Of a DNA stretch of 64,000 nt, positions 51,494-60,479 are shown one piece after another; the stretch's first letter is position 1, and every line of letters begins with the position of its first letter. Under the pieces are notes generated by a model. That model made no database searches and had not been told where the DNA came from. It saw nothing but the letters and a program-made list of their open reading frames with translations. The DNA is from Streptococcus entericus DSM 14446 (GTDB lineage Bacteria > Bacillota > Bacilli > Lactobacillales > Streptococcaceae): contig NZ_KB904182.1 in the NCBI RefSeq assembly GCF_000380025.1, forward strand, positions 41,773 to 105,772, given 5' to 3'. A program made the translations under genes and the position numbers.

Positions 51494-51535
51494 GTATAGT
51501 AAAAACCAGCTTTTCAGTAGGCCTCTTTACTATAC
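51494..51535. repeat. 10-bp inverted repeat upstream of the integrase
   Basis: GTATAGTAAA (51494-51503) and TTTACTATAC (51526-51535) are exact complements. Could be a terminator-like hairpin for the CI operon or a binding site controlling int. Confidence 0.45.
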
Positions 51536-51585
51536 CCATTTTAACACCTGAAAGGGGGTGATGTCAACCTCTCCGACGTGAAAAA

Positions 51586-51602
51586 GACCTTGTCCAGAAG
51601 TC
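51586..51602. repeat. 17-bp repeat, copy 2
   Basis: GACCTTGTCCAGAAGTC, identical to 45040-45056, in the integrase leader just before its SD. Confidence 0.7.
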
Positions 51603-51621
51603 ATCACAAAGGAGAAAAACA

Positions 51622-52797
51622 ATGACAAAAATACCAACAAATTACCCAAATATTTTTACTTACAGCACCACCAAGGGCAAACGTTACTACATCAGGCGCT
51701 CTTTCATGATCAACGGTCGCAAGCAAGAGGTTACCAAGAGCGGTCTCAAAACCCTTGCCGAGGCACGGTCAGCCCTCGCGGAGATTGAAAATAAAATCGA
51801 CCAAGGCGACTACCACATCAGCAAAAACCTGACCGTTGACCAGTTTTGGGAAAAATACTACGATAAAAAGACTAGAACTGGTCAATGGGCACCTGACACC
51901 GAAGCCAACAAGGTCAGCATCTATACCAACCACTTCCTTCCCAAATATGGTCACGTCAAGCTCAAAGACCTCAACCGTGAGGACTACGAGCTCTTCATCA
52001 ATGGCATGCTCAAGACCCACAGCAAACATAGCGTCAGACAAGCCCATGGGATTTTCATGGCTATTCTCAACGATGCTGTCGCCTGTGGCAATCTGACCCA
52101 GAATACCTTACAAAAAATTTACATTGGAGAGAGCCATATTCTACCCCAAAACCGCAAGCTCAAGTTGGCTGATTTCAAAATCATAGACCAGACAGCTCGC
52201 AACCTCTTCGGCGATTACGAGTACACCATCTTCCGTAGCACCTACTTTGGCCTGCGAAAAAGTGAAGTCGCAGGTATTCAGCTCAAAACGCCCGTAGAAC
52301 GGTCAGACGGTCGCCTAGAACTCCATCTAACAGCTTCAAGGACAAACCGCCGTGATGGGCGGAACAAGCAGGGTCTGGAACAGATGAAAACCAAAGACTC
52401 CCGTCGTGTTGTCGTGCTAGACCAAAAAACAAGCAACCTTTTCCGCACGGCTATTCAAACCTCACGCCATCTGGCTAAGGAGCAGGGACGAATACTGAAC
52501 CCAGATGATTACCTCTTTCTTGCCCACTATCCTAACGCTCATCGTAGGGGGTTCCCTATTCCTATTAGTCGTGTTGAAGACCTTTTTCATCAGGTAGAAA
52601 AAGCTTGCGGTATTTATGTCCGTCCGCACATGATGAGACACTTCTTCGCCTCCCAAGCTGTCGCCTCCGGTATTCCGATTGAACATATGGCAGCCGCTCT
52701 TGGTCACTCAACAAGTTATATGACCGAGAAGTACACCCATATCCAAGAAGAAATATCGGCCAGCGTAACTGATAACTTCCTCAAAGTAATCCAATAA
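51622..52797 (+). CDS. int: Tyrosine integrase
   Basis: A 391-residue tyrosine recombinase: N-terminal arm-binding domain (about 1-65), core-binding SAM-like domain (~70-165) and catalytic domain with Arg212 (FGLRKSE), Lys258 (MKTKDSRR), His336-x-x-Arg339 (RPHMMRH), His362 (LGHSTS) and nucleophile Tyr371 (EKYTH). Catalyses integration and excision at the att cores. Own SD AAAGGAGAAAAACA; plus strand, at the right prophage end. Confidence 0.95.
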   Translation: MTKIPTNYPNIFTYSTTKGKRYYIRRSFMINGRKQEVTKSGLKTLAEARSALAEIENKIDQGDYHISKNLTVDQFWEKYYDKKTRTGQWAPDTEANKVSIYTNHFLPKYGHVKLKDLNREDYELFINGMLKTHSKHSVRQAHGIFMAILNDAVACGNLTQNTLQKIYIGESHILPQNRKLKLADFKIIDQTARNLFGDYEYTIFRSTYFGLRKSEVAGIQLKTPVERSDGRLELHLTASRTNRRDGRNKQGLEQMKTKDSRRVVVLDQKTSNLFRTAIQTSRHLAKEQGRILNPDDYLFLAHYPNAHRRGFPIPISRVEDLFHQVEKACGIYVRPHMMRHFFASQAVASGIPIEHMAAALGHSTSYMTEKYTHIQEEISASVTDNFLKVIQ

Positions 52798-52942
52798 AAA
52801 AGAGGGGAATAATCCCCCGATTATCCCCCCTAGCTTTCAATTTATATCAGTTTCGTCCTGCTTTTTCTACGCACCACATACACAAAAGGATGTAAAAAAG
52901 CCGATTTTGATGGATTTTCACCGAATAAAACGATATAGCTAT

Positions 52943-52954
52943 ATTATACCAAAA
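52943..52954. other. attR core (candidate)
   Basis: ATTATACCAAAA, exact copy of 7924-7935, 146 bases after the int stop and directly abutting the chromosomal terminator of the next gene. Confidence 0.65.
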
Positions 52955-52976
52955 AACCAGCCTATTGGCTGGTTTT
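52951..52976 (-). terminator. Terminator of the HTH/DUF2975 operon
   Basis: Minus-strand AAAACCAGCC - AATA - GGCTGGTTTT plus T run, immediately after the HTH gene. The att core begins at its T run. Confidence 0.8.
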
Positions 52977-52980
52977 AGGT

Positions 52981-53190
52981 TTAGTCTTGGTCTGGTTGAT
53001 AGGCTAAAATATCGCCTGGCTGGCAGTTGAGCTCACGGCAGATAGCTTCTAAAGTAGAGAAACGAACGGCTTTCGCCTTTCCTGTTTTCAAGATAGACAA
53101 ATTAGCGGTCGTGATGCCTATCTTTTCAGCCAAATCCTGTGATTTCATTTTTTTCTTTGCTAATTCCACATCTAGGTTCACAATAATCAT
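52981..53190 (-). CDS. Xre/YozG-like HTH regulator
   Basis: A 69-residue HTH protein: KMKSQDLAEKIGITTANLSIL, TGKAKAVRFSTLEAICREL, CQPGDILAYQPD. YozG-type regulators are found with DUF2975 membrane proteins, as here (12 bases apart). Strong TTAGGAGG. Chromosomal, not phage, because it lies outside the att core and shares the operon with DUF2975. Confidence 0.85.
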   Translation of the reverse strand: MIIVNLDVELAKKKMKSQDLAEKIGITTANLSILKTGKAKAVRFSTLEAICRELNCQPGDILAYQPDQD

Positions 53191-53201
53191 CGACTAACCT
53201 C

Positions 53202-53711
53202 CTAAATGGTAAAATCATTTTCTTCAGCGATGGCGTTTGCTTGCTCAAGAATTTTAGAAATGGTAAAAACTGCCAGAGCTGCTAGGAGTGTCAATAAATC
53301 AATGCCTCCTACTGAAATCTCACCAATAACACCAGTCACACTAATAAAGCCGTTTATAAGCAATACAAGTGACGCTTGGCGGGTCAAGGTAACATTAGCA
53401 GGAACAAAAATTTTACCCACCACAAGGTTCTGGCAGAATTTTCGGATTAGAATCATCAACATTAAAATTAGAACTCCATGAAAAATACCCACCCATAAGA
53501 AAATAGGATGTGGAATATCTGGAAATTTACCAGTGATGGTTCCACCTGTGCTTGCTGCCCAACTTGTTAATATTTTCCACCCCTTATCAACACCGTTAAT
53601 ACTAAAGAAAGTTGCCAGTGCTACACCAACAGCTAAACCGATACTTTGAATAATCGCTATCACTTTCAAGATAGGTACGACAATTTTTAAATATGATAAT
53701 TCTTTTTTCAT
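53202..53711 (-). CDS. DUF2975 membrane protein
   Basis: A 169-residue protein with four hydrophobic segments (about 8-35, 60-90, 110-130, 140-160) characteristic of DUF2975. Function unknown; always paired with a small HTH. RBS AAAGGAG before ATG. Confidence 0.85.
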   Translation of the reverse strand: MKKELSYLKIVVPILKVIAIIQSIGLAVGVALATFFSINGVDKGWKILTSWAASTGGTITGKFPDIPHPIFLWVGIFHGVLILMLMILIRKFCQNLVVGKIFVPANVTLTRQASLVLLINGFISVTGVIGEISVGGIDLLTLLAALAVFTISKILEQANAIAEENDFTI

Positions 53712-53856
53712 GATGAAACTCCTTTTGATGTATTTGTTAGTTAGATATTAAGAATAGTTACAAAGCCAATAAATCGTTTTCAGAACTGATTAAATCATTA
53801 TTTTTACCTCTTTTCAACTCTTTTTTATTGTTTATCAATATGTTGTCGACATCTTT

Positions 53857-53884
53857 AGTATACCACAAAAAAATTCTTTTGCAA
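53857..53884 (-). promoter_or_regulatory. Promoter of the DUF2975-HTH operon
   Basis: Minus strand TTGCAA (53879-53884), 16-base spacer, TGG-TATACT (53857-53862). A leader of about 140 bases runs to the DUF2975 start; I see no clear structure there beyond AT-rich runs. The remaining intergenic DNA to 54001 holds only the next gene's promoter. Confidence 0.6.
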
Positions 53885-54001
53885 CACTTTTTTATTAAAA
53901 AACAATAATTTTTTAACCTTATTCAAAATTTACAACCTTTGACTGGTGATTTGATAGCTTTGCAGCTGAACTTTTCCCAATTTTTTGCTATAATACCTCT
54001 T

Positions 54002-54814
54002 ATGACAAAAAAAGTAATTGCTATTGATTTAGACGGCACACTCCTTCGCCGTGACCACACCATTTCAGAAAACAGTGTTAAGACGATTCAACAGGTTATC
54101 GCCAAGGGGCATACAGTTGTCATTGCTACAGGGCGCCCTTATCGTATGGCAAAAGCCTACTATAAACAGCTTGGGCTGACCTCCCCGATGATTAACTTTA
54201 ACGGAGCAATGTTACATATCCCTGAAAAAGCTTGGGCAGGTGAACATGCCATTACCATCGATCGCTCTTACCTCCTTGAGTTACTGCAGGAAACCCATCG
54301 ATTCGAACTAGACTTCGTCGCTAGCGAATACCGCGACCATTTCCTCGTCACTCTAGATCAGCGGGATAAGATTGATCCAAAACTTTTTGGGCTCAATGAG
54401 CTGAGCGATGACCTCTTGCTTAACCCAAATCAGCTACTCGCAGATCCTCTTGCATTGTTAGTGCAAACCCGTCACGAGGATAAGTACCAGCTGGCAAAAG
54501 AGATTAAAGCCTATTTCAGGCATGAGATTGAAGTTGATTCTTGGGGCGGACCCTTAAATCTGTTAGAGTTTTCACCCAAAGGCATCAACAAAGCCTATGC
54601 TTTAGAGCGATTATTGACCAGTTTAGGACGGTCCAGAGAAGACTTGATTGCTTTTGGCGATGAGCAAAATGACACAGAGATGCTAGCTTTTGCAAACGTT
54701 GGCTATGCCATGAAAAATGCCAATCCCATGCTCCTTGAATATGCTGATCAACAGATTTCATATACTTGCGATGAAGACGGGGTCGCCCAGCAACTTCGTG
54801 AATTGTTTTTGTAA
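54002..54814 (+). CDS. HAD-superfamily Cof-type phosphatase, leaderless
   Basis: A 270-residue Cof/YkrA-type HAD phosphatase: motif I DLDGTLL (about 8-14), motif II ATGRP, motif III Lys in SPKGINKAYA, motif IV FGDEQNDTEM. Substrates of such proteins are sugar phosphates or nucleotides. The -10 (TGC-TATAAT at 53989-53994) lies only seven bases before the ATG and there is no SD, so the mRNA should start at or next to the A of ATG. Confidence 0.9.
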   Translation: MTKKVIAIDLDGTLLRRDHTISENSVKTIQQVIAKGHTVVIATGRPYRMAKAYYKQLGLTSPMINFNGAMLHIPEKAWAGEHAITIDRSYLLELLQETHRFELDFVASEYRDHFLVTLDQRDKIDPKLFGLNELSDDLLLNPNQLLADPLALLVQTRHEDKYQLAKEIKAYFRHEIEVDSWGGPLNLLEFSPKGINKAYALERLLTSLGRSREDLIAFGDEQNDTEMLAFANVGYAMKNANPMLLEYADQQISYTCDEDGVAQQLRELFL

Positions 54815-54848
54815 GTTTCAGAAAAATATCGAAAGCAAAAGGTAAGCA

Positions 54849-54866
54849 TTTTCAATTAATTGAAAA
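54849..54866. repeat. 18-bp perfect palindrome
   Basis: TTTTCAATTAATTGAAAA, 35 bases after the HAD gene. Could be a regulator site in the long manL leader region; the rest of 54815-55038 shows the terminator below and AT-rich DNA. Confidence 0.4.
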
Positions 54867-54953
54867 AATAAAAATATTTTCGAACAAGCAGAAACAATTG
54901 TTATGTTACTTTTGTTCATGTTTTAACAAACTGAACTACCCAAAAACTCCTAA

Positions 54954-54979
54954 AAACAGGCTATCTAGCTTGTTTTTTC
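54954..54979 (+). terminator. Terminator after the HAD gene
   Basis: AAACAGGCTA - TC - TAGCTTGTTT followed by Ts (one G-U). Confidence 0.65.
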
Positions 54980-55038
54980 GTTTTTGTTTACTCGCTCACT
55001 TATAGGTTAACTTGATTAATTATTATAATTTCTACCTA

Positions 55039-55067
55039 TTGACAAGAAATTGAAATCGTTTTACAAT
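55039..55067 (+). promoter_or_regulatory. manLMN promoter overlapping a cre-like site
   Basis: TTGACA (55039-55044), 17-base spacer, TACAAT (55062-55067). The spacer contains TTGAAATCGTTTTACA, close to the CcpA cre consensus (TGNAANCGNTNNCA) with one extra base. This implies catabolite control of mannose/glucose uptake, known for streptococcal man operons. Confidence 0.75.
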
Positions 55068-55174
55068 AATGACGTTCTTGACTTTCTTTGACATGGTTAA
55101 GAAGGACTTTTAACACAATAAGAGGCTATTTTAGTCATGTCAATGAAAAATAATTTAAAGGAGGAAATTCAAGA

Positions 55175-56164
55175 ATGGGTATCGGTATTGTTATTGCCAG
55201 CCATGGTGAGTTTGCTGCTGGCATTCACCAGTCAGGTGCAATGATTTTTGGCGAACAAGAAAAAGTACAAGTCGTGACCTTTATGCCAAACGAAGGTCCA
55301 GATGACTTGCACGCAAAAATCAGTGCAGCTATCGCTCAATTTGACGCCGATGATGAAATCCTTGTCCTCGCTGACTTGTGGAGTGGTTCGCCATTTAACC
55401 AAGCCAGCCGTGTCGCAGGTGAAACTCCTGAACGCAAGGTAGCTATCATCACAGGCCTCAACCTGCCAATGTTAATCCAAGCCTACACAGAGCGCCTGAT
55501 GGACGCTAGTGCTGGTGTCGAACAAGTGGCAGCTAATATTCTCAAAGAAGCACGCGAAGGGATTAAGGTTCTACCTGAATCACTCGAGCCTGCATCAACA
55601 ACTGCCGCACCAGTTGCAGCACCAGTTCGTCAAGGAGCTATTCCTGAGGGCACAGTCATCGGAGACGGCAAGCTCAAAATCAACTTGGCGCGTATCGACA
55701 CCCGCCTCTTGCACGGTCAAGTGGCAACTGCTTGGACACCGGACTCTAAAGCCAACCGTATCATCGTTGCCTCAGATACTGTCGCCCAAGATGAACTGCG
55801 TAAGCAACTTATCAAGCAAGCTGCACCAAACGGGGTGAAAGCAAACGTTGTGCCGATTAGAAAACTCATTGAAGCGGCAAAAGACCCTCGCTTTGGTGAC
55901 ACGAAAGCATTGATCTTGTTTGAAACACCTCAAGAAGCTCTCGAAGCTATCAAGGGTGGTGTGCCAATTCAAGTCCTCAACGTTGGTTCAATGGCGCACT
56001 CGACAGGTAAAACCATGGTCACAAACGCCTTGTCGATGAATAAGGCCGATGTGGCAACGTTTGAAGAGCTACGCGACCTCGGTGTCAGCTTCGACGTTCG
56101 CAAGGTGCCAAATGATAAACCTGGCAACCTGTTTGACTTGATTAAAAAAGCAAATGTGAACTAA
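55175..56164 (+). CDS. manL: PTS mannose-specific EIIAB (ManL)
   Basis: A 329-residue fused EIIAB: IIA domain (1-130) with phospho-His10 in IVIASHGEF; Ala/Pro linker (about 138-158); IIB domain with phospho-His180 in [15 protein letters not shown]. Accepts phosphate from HPr and passes it to sugar entering through ManM/ManN; main uptake route for glucose, mannose and glucosamine. SD GGAGGAAATTCAAGA. Confidence 0.97.
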   Translation: MGIGIVIASHGEFAAGIHQSGAMIFGEQEKVQVVTFMPNEGPDDLHAKISAAIAQFDADDEILVLADLWSGSPFNQASRVAGETPERKVAIITGLNLPMLIQAYTERLMDASAGVEQVAANILKEAREGIKVLPESLEPASTTAAPVAAPVRQGAIPEGTVIGDGKLKINLARIDTRLLHGQVATAWTPDSKANRIIVASDTVAQDELRKQLIKQAAPNGVKANVVPIRKLIEAAKDPRFGDTKALILFETPQEALEAIKGGVPIQVLNVGSMAHSTGKTMVTNALSMNKADVATFEELRDLGVSFDVRKVPNDKPGNLFDLIKKANVN

Positions 56165-56427
56165 CTTTTCTTTGTTAAACTCAAAACTGAATTCGGACTA
56201 AAAATGCTCCAAAATTTGGTCAGCTCCTAGATGGCAATACCATCGGCGGATCTGCCTGCGGATTTTATCGCATTTTCTTAACGTCCTTATGTCTTATGAA
56301 ATTGAACACGGGTTAAATCCTGTGTGAAAAAGACCAACTCTCCTAGAAACTAGCGTTTCTTCGTCTAGTTGCCTATTTTCACTGTGGATTTTTAACACCC
56401 TTTGTATCTTACTGAAAGGATAAAATA
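56165..56427 (+). other. 263-bp manL-manM intergenic region with hairpins
   Basis: No ORF. Three clean hairpins: GATGG-CAATA-CCATC (56230-56244), ACACGGG-TTAAAT-CCTGTGT (56306-56325) and AGAAAC-TAGC-GTTTCT (56345-56360), plus TGCG..CGCA near 56257. Unusually long for genes of one PTS complex; may regulate relative expression or be processed. Confidence 0.45.
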
Positions 56428-57231
56428 ATGGATATTTCAATTATTTCTGCTATTTTAATCGTCGTGGTCGCCTTCCTAGCTGGTATGGAAGGTGTCCTTG
56501 ACCAATTCCAATTCCACCAACCCATCGTGGCTTGTACCTTGATTGGTCTGGTGAGTGGTAACCTAACTGCCGGTATCATGCTCGGTGGTACCCTCCAGTT
56601 TTTGGCTCTTGGTTGGGCTAACATCGGTGCTGCGGTAGCTCCTGACGCGGCTCTGGCTTCTGTAGCTTCTGCTATCATCTTGATCAAAGGTGGCGACTTC
56701 TCAAACAATGGTATCCAAGTCGCACAAGCCGTTGCTATCCCTCTAGCTGTTGCTGGTCTTTTCTTGACCATGATTGTCCGCACGATCTCCGTTGGTTTGG
56801 TGCACGGTGCCGACGCAGCTGCTGAGCGCGGTGACTTTGCGGCACTTGAGCGCTACCACTTGGTTGCTCTCTCTCTTCAAGGTCTGCGTATCGCTATTCC
56901 TGCGGCGCTCTTGATTGCCGTTCCTGCTGATGCTGTACGTGCCATGCTGGAAGCTATGCCTGATTGGTTGCAAGGTGGTATGGCTGTCGGCGGTAGCATG
57001 GTTATCGCGGTTGGTCTTGCCATGGTTATCAACATGATGGCAACCCGCGAAGTTTGGCCGTTCTTTGCTCTTGGTTTTGCTCTGGCTGCTGTCAGCGACT
57101 TGACCTTGATTGCTCTTGGTGCCATTGGTACAGCCCTTGCCTTCATCTACCTCAACCTCTCTAAAAAAGGCGGTAACGCTGGTAACGCTGGTTCAGGTGA
57201 CCCAATTGGCGACATTTTAGAAGACTACTAA
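56428..57231 (+). CDS. manM: PTS mannose EIIC (ManM)
   Basis: A 267-residue polytopic EIIC of the EII-Man family: starts DISIISAILIVVVAFLAGME, with QPIVACTLIGLVSGNL and multiple hydrophobic helices; ends in a hydrophilic Gly/Asn tail. Forms the membrane channel with ManN. SD GAAAGGATAAAATA. Confidence 0.97.
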   Translation: MDISIISAILIVVVAFLAGMEGVLDQFQFHQPIVACTLIGLVSGNLTAGIMLGGTLQFLALGWANIGAAVAPDAALASVASAIILIKGGDFSNNGIQVAQAVAIPLAVAGLFLTMIVRTISVGLVHGADAAAERGDFAALERYHLVALSLQGLRIAIPAALLIAVPADAVRAMLEAMPDWLQGGMAVGGSMVIAVGLAMVINMMATREVWPFFALGFALAAVSDLTLIALGAIGTALAFIYLNLSKKGGNAGNAGSGDPIGDILEDY

Positions 57232-57247
57232 GAAGGGGGATAAAAAC

Positions 57248-58159
57248 ATGTCAGAAAAAGTACAATTAACCCTGAAAGACCGTCAGAACATCTGGTGGCG
57301 TTCTCAGTTCCTTCAAGCTTCTTGGAACTACGAACGGATGCAAAACTTGGGTTGGGCCTACACTATGGTGCCAGCCATCAAAAAACTTTACACTAAAAAG
57401 GAAGACCAACAAGCGGCACTTAAACGCCACATGGAATTCTTCAACACGCACCCTTACGTGGCAGCACCAATCGTCGGTGTTACCCTCGCTCTTGAAGAAG
57501 AGCGTGCTAACGGTGGTCAAGTAGACGATGCCGCTATCCAAGGGGTTAAAATCGGGATGATGGGACCTCTCGCTGGTATCGGTGACCCTGTTTTCTGGTT
57601 TACTGTTCGCCCAATCCTCGGTGCCCTCGGTGCTTCCCTTGCCGTATCAGGTAACATCATCGGTCCACTGCTCTTCTTCATCGCTTGGAACGCCATCCGT
57701 ATGCTTTTCCTCTGGTACACCCAAGAGTTCGGTTACAAATCTGGTCGTGAAATCACTAAAGACATGTCAGGTGGTATCCTTCAAGACATCACCAAAGGTG
57801 CCTCAATCCTTGGGATGTTCATCATCGCTGTTTTGGCAGAACGCTGGGTATCCATCAAGTTTGCCTTTAACGTTTCAGAAGTGCAATTAGATGATAAAGC
57901 ATTTATCCACTGGGATAAATTGCCAGAAGGTAGCGAGGGAATTCGTGAAGCCTTTGCCCAAGTTGGTCAAGGTCTCTCTCAAACACCAACTAAGATAACT
58001 AGCTTCCAACAAAACTTAGACGGTCTCTTACCAGGTGTTATGCACTTGCTCTTGACCTTCCTATGTATGTGGTTGCTCAAGAAAAAAGTATCTCCAATCA
58101 CCATTATTGTAGGTCTCTTCATCGTTGGTATCTTGGCACGCGTTACAGGTATCATGTAA
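57248..58159 (+). CDS. manN: PTS mannose EIID (ManN)
   Basis: A 303-residue EIID: cytoplasmic N-terminal part with SQFLQASWNYERMQNLGWA, GIGDPVFWFTVRPILGALGA, and C-terminal membrane helices. EIID is unique to the mannose family; the ManMN complex is also a receptor for class IIa bacteriocins. 17 bases after manM, GAAGGGGGATAAAAAC site. Confidence 0.97.
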   Translation: MSEKVQLTLKDRQNIWWRSQFLQASWNYERMQNLGWAYTMVPAIKKLYTKKEDQQAALKRHMEFFNTHPYVAAPIVGVTLALEEERANGGQVDDAAIQGVKIGMMGPLAGIGDPVFWFTVRPILGALGASLAVSGNIIGPLLFFIAWNAIRMLFLWYTQEFGYKSGREITKDMSGGILQDITKGASILGMFIIAVLAERWVSIKFAFNVSEVQLDDKAFIHWDKLPEGSEGIREAFAQVGQGLSQTPTKITSFQQNLDGLLPGVMHLLLTFLCMWLLKKKVSPITIIVGLFIVGILARVTGIM

Positions 58160-58165
58160 GATGGC

Positions 58166-58190
58166 AAACCCTCACATAGTGAGGGTTTTA
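58166..58190 (+). terminator. Terminator after manN
   Basis: AAACCCTCA (58166-58174) - CATAG - TGAGGGTTT (58180-58188) then T-rich. It partly separates manO, which has its own extended -10 (TGC-TATAAT, 58194-58199). Confidence 0.75.
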
Positions 58191-58221
58191 TGCTATAATA
58201 GAAACAGCAAAAGGAGATACG

Positions 58222-58596
58222 ATGGCACAATCACTCAACACAACTGTTCTTTTTCAAACAACTGGCGTGTCCTACGCAGACATCGGTAGCAAGGTCGGCA
58301 AATTTCTCATTGGCGACAAAGCAATCGAATTTTACCCAGACACCAATGTCGAACGCTACATCCAGATTCCTTGGGGCAACATTCAGCATATCGGTGCGAA
58401 CGTTCATGGAAAAACCATTAGCCGACATTTTGAAATCCAAACTGACAGCGGAAAATTCCTCTTTGCCAGCAAGGACTCTGGTAAGATTCTGAAAATCGCT
58501 CGAGAGAAGCTTGGCAATGACAAGGTGATTAAATTGCCAACACTCTTGCAGACAATCGGTAAAAAAATCAAGCAAGTATTTGCCAAATCGTCCTAA
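58222..58596 (+). CDS. manO: ManO (DUF956)
   Basis: A 124-residue DUF956 protein: TTGVSYADIGSKVGKFLIGDKAIEFYPD and YIQIPWGNIQHIGANV (in parts). Always linked to mannose PTS operons in lactic acid bacteria; thought to be regulatory, but its mechanism is unproven. SD AAAGGAGATACG. Confidence 0.92.
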   Translation: MAQSLNTTVLFQTTGVSYADIGSKVGKFLIGDKAIEFYPDTNVERYIQIPWGNIQHIGANVHGKTISRHFEIQTDSGKFLFASKDSGKILKIAREKLGNDKVIKLPTLLQTIGKKIKQVFAKSS

Positions 58597-58608
58597 ATCA
58601 AGTATAAT
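58580..58608 (+). promoter_or_regulatory. Promoter of the serS T-box operon
   Basis: TTGCCA (58580-58585) within the end of manO, 17-base spacer, TATAAT (58603-58608). Confidence 0.75.
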
Positions 58609-58610
58609 AA

Positions 58611-58790
58611 GACCAACGGATAAGTAGTGTGTCCTTTTCTTTCAGAAAGTCTGCGGTAGCTGTGAGCAGATAGAAAAGACAGATGAAATTCTACCGTGTA
58701 GACAACTCAATCACTAATCAAGGCACTTGTGCGAAGCTGGATGGAACCGCGTGAACACGCTCCAGCAGAAACACTGGTGCTGTTTTTTTA
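58611..58790 (+). ncRNA. T-box riboswitch (serine)
   Basis: Stem I ends pair GGTAG/CTACC; the specifier region ATTCTACC offers UCU (Ser) followed by A. The hallmark TGGAACCGCG box lies at 58742-58751, and the terminator (AGCA..TGCT plus seven Ts, about 58762-58789) follows. Uncharged tRNA-Ser stabilises the antiterminator and allows transcription of the 74-residue gene and serS. Confidence 0.88.
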
Positions 58791-58804
58791 TCAAGGAGGT
58801 CATC

Positions 58805-59029
58805 TTGATCAAACTCATTGTCCATGCCTTTATCGATCAAACAGATGGGGTTGTAGAAGTTGTTTTTGCGTCAACCGATTCGGCACGCGTCGAAGAAAAG
58901 TTGCAACAGCTTCAAGGGCAATACCCTAGCGACTACCTCGCCATCTACGATTTACCGCTAGATACGGACTTGACGACCTTGTCACACTACCCATCTGTTG
59001 CTATCAGCCTTGATGACTTTAAGGCTTAA
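58805..59029 (+). CDS. Unknown small protein between T-box and serS
   Basis: A 74-residue protein starting with TTG after AAGGAGGTCATC: KLIVHAFIDQTDGVVEVVF, LQQLQGQYPSDYLAIYDLPL, SHYPSVAISLDDF. Beta-alpha-beta pattern; no family recognised. Being first in a serine-starvation operon, it may have a translation or serine-related role. Confidence 0.7.
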   Translation: MIKLIVHAFIDQTDGVVEVVFASTDSARVEEKLQQLQGQYPSDYLAIYDLPLDTDLTTLSHYPSVAISLDDFKA

Positions 59030-59053
59030 TCACTTATTTTTTGGAGGACTCTT

Positions 59054-60334
59054 ATGTTAGATATCAAACGACTACGTACTGATTTTGACGGTACAGCTAG
59101 CAAACTCGCCCAACGTGGGGTAGACCGCAAGGTATTAGAAACCCTCAAAACCTTAGACGAAAAGCGCCGTGAACTCTTGGTCCAGTCTGAAGAAGCTAAG
59201 GCCAAGCGCAACAAGTCTTCCGAGGCTATTGCAACTGCCAAACGCAACAAAGAAGATGCCAGCAGCCAAATCGCTGCCATGCAAGAGCTAGGGGCTAACA
59301 TCAAAGCGATCGATGCTGAATTGACCAGCATTGATGAGCAAATCAGCCAGACCATCGCTATCCTGCCAAATACTGCCCACGATAGCGTCCCTGTGGGAGC
59401 AGATGAGGAAGACAATGTGGAAGTCCGCCGTTGGGGGACACCACGCACCTTTGACTTTGAACCCAAAGCTCACTGGGACCTGGGCGAAGACCTCGACATC
59501 CTAGACTGGGAACGCGGGGCAAAAGTCACAGGTAGCCGCTTCCTCTTCTACAAGAAATTAGGAGCTCGATTAGAGCGCGCCCTCTACAACTTCATGTTAG
59601 ACGAGCACAATGCCGAAGGCTACCAAGAAATCATCACACCATACTTGGTCAACCGTGATTCCATGTTCGGCACAGGTAATTATCCAAAATTCAAGGAAGA
59701 CACCTTTGAAATCGCAGACGACGAGCGTCCGTTGGTACTGATTCCGACAGCCGAAGTTCCGTTGACCAACTTCTACCGCAACGAGATCATCGACGGCAAG
59801 GATTTGCCGATTTACTTCACCGCTATGAGCCCATCTTTCCGCTCTGAAGCTGGCTCTGCTGGTCGTGACACCCGCGGTCTCATCCGCCTTCACCAATTCC
59901 ACAAGGTGGAGATGGTCAAATTTGCCAAGCCAGAAGAGTCTTACGAGGAATTGGAAAAAATGACCGCTGACGCTGAAAATATCCTGCAAAAACTAGGACT
60001 GCCTTACCGCGTTTTAACCCTCTGCACAGGCGATATGGGCTTCTCAGCGGCTAAGACTTACGACTTGGAAGTCTGGATCCCTGCGCAAAATGCCTACCGT
60101 GAAATTTCCAGCTGTTCCAACACCGAAGATTTCCAAGCCCGTCGTGCCCAAATCCGCTACCGTGACGAAGATGGCAAGGTCAAGCTTCTCCATACCCTCA
60201 ACGGTTCAGGCTTGGCAGTTGGTCGCACCGTGGCAGCCATCCTTGAAAACTACCAAAATGAAGACGGTTCTGTCACTATCCCAGAAGTCCTACGTCCTTA
60301 CATGGGTGGGGTAGATACGATTACCGCACCATAA
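59054..60334 (+). CDS. serS: Seryl-tRNA synthetase
   Basis: A 426-residue class II synthetase: N-terminal tRNA-binding coiled coil (about 28-100), motif 2 with [21 protein letters not shown] (in parts [15 protein letters not shown]), and motif 3 [18 protein letters not shown]. Charges tRNA-Ser (and tRNA-Sec in other species). SD TTGGAGGACTCTT. Confidence 0.97.
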   Translation: MLDIKRLRTDFDGTASKLAQRGVDRKVLETLKTLDEKRRELLVQSEEAKAKRNKSSEAIATAKRNKEDASSQIAAMQELGANIKAIDAELTSIDEQISQTIAILPNTAHDSVPVGADEEDNVEVRRWGTPRTFDFEPKAHWDLGEDLDILDWERGAKVTGSRFLFYKKLGARLERALYNFMLDEHNAEGYQEIITPYLVNRDSMFGTGNYPKFKEDTFEIADDERPLVLIPTAEVPLTNFYRNEIIDGKDLPIYFTAMSPSFRSEAGSAGRDTRGLIRLHQFHKVEMVKFAKPEESYEELEKMTADAENILQKLGLPYRVLTLCTGDMGFSAAKTYDLEVWIPAQNAYREISSCSNTEDFQARRAQIRYRDEDGKVKLLHTLNGSGLAVGRTVAAILENYQNEDGSVTIPEVLRPYMGGVDTITAP

Positions 60335-60345
60335 CCCATGAAAAT

Positions 60346-60389
60346 GCACAAGTTCAGGAGACCTGATTGCCTGCTCTTGTGCGTTTTTT
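60346..60389 (+). terminator. Terminator after serS
   Basis: GCACAAG (60346-60352) pairs with CTTGTGC (60376-60382), then GTTTTTT. Confidence 0.75.
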
Positions 60390-60479
60390 CCTATTGGATA
60401 ACGGTTTAAGAAACGATTTACAAAGCCACAAGATTGCCCTGATTGTTAGCTGGACCGCTTTTTTGCTATAATAGAAGAC

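Larger units (their letters stand above)
7924..52954. mobile_element. Complete siphovirus prophage, about 45 kb
   Basis: All modules of a temperate Siphoviridae-like phage are present in order: lysis, tail, head, packaging, replication, immunity, integrase. It is bounded by a 12-bp direct repeat (7924-7935 and 52943-52954), the right copy 146 bases past the integrase stop. I saw no frameshift or truncation in an essential gene, so it may be inducible. Most genes run leftward; CI, the integrase and a few accessory genes run rightward. Confidence 0.95.

Noticed and set aside
52800..52835. Terminator after int
   Set aside because: GGGG-AATAAT-CCCC stem is short and has no T run; not strong enough to call.
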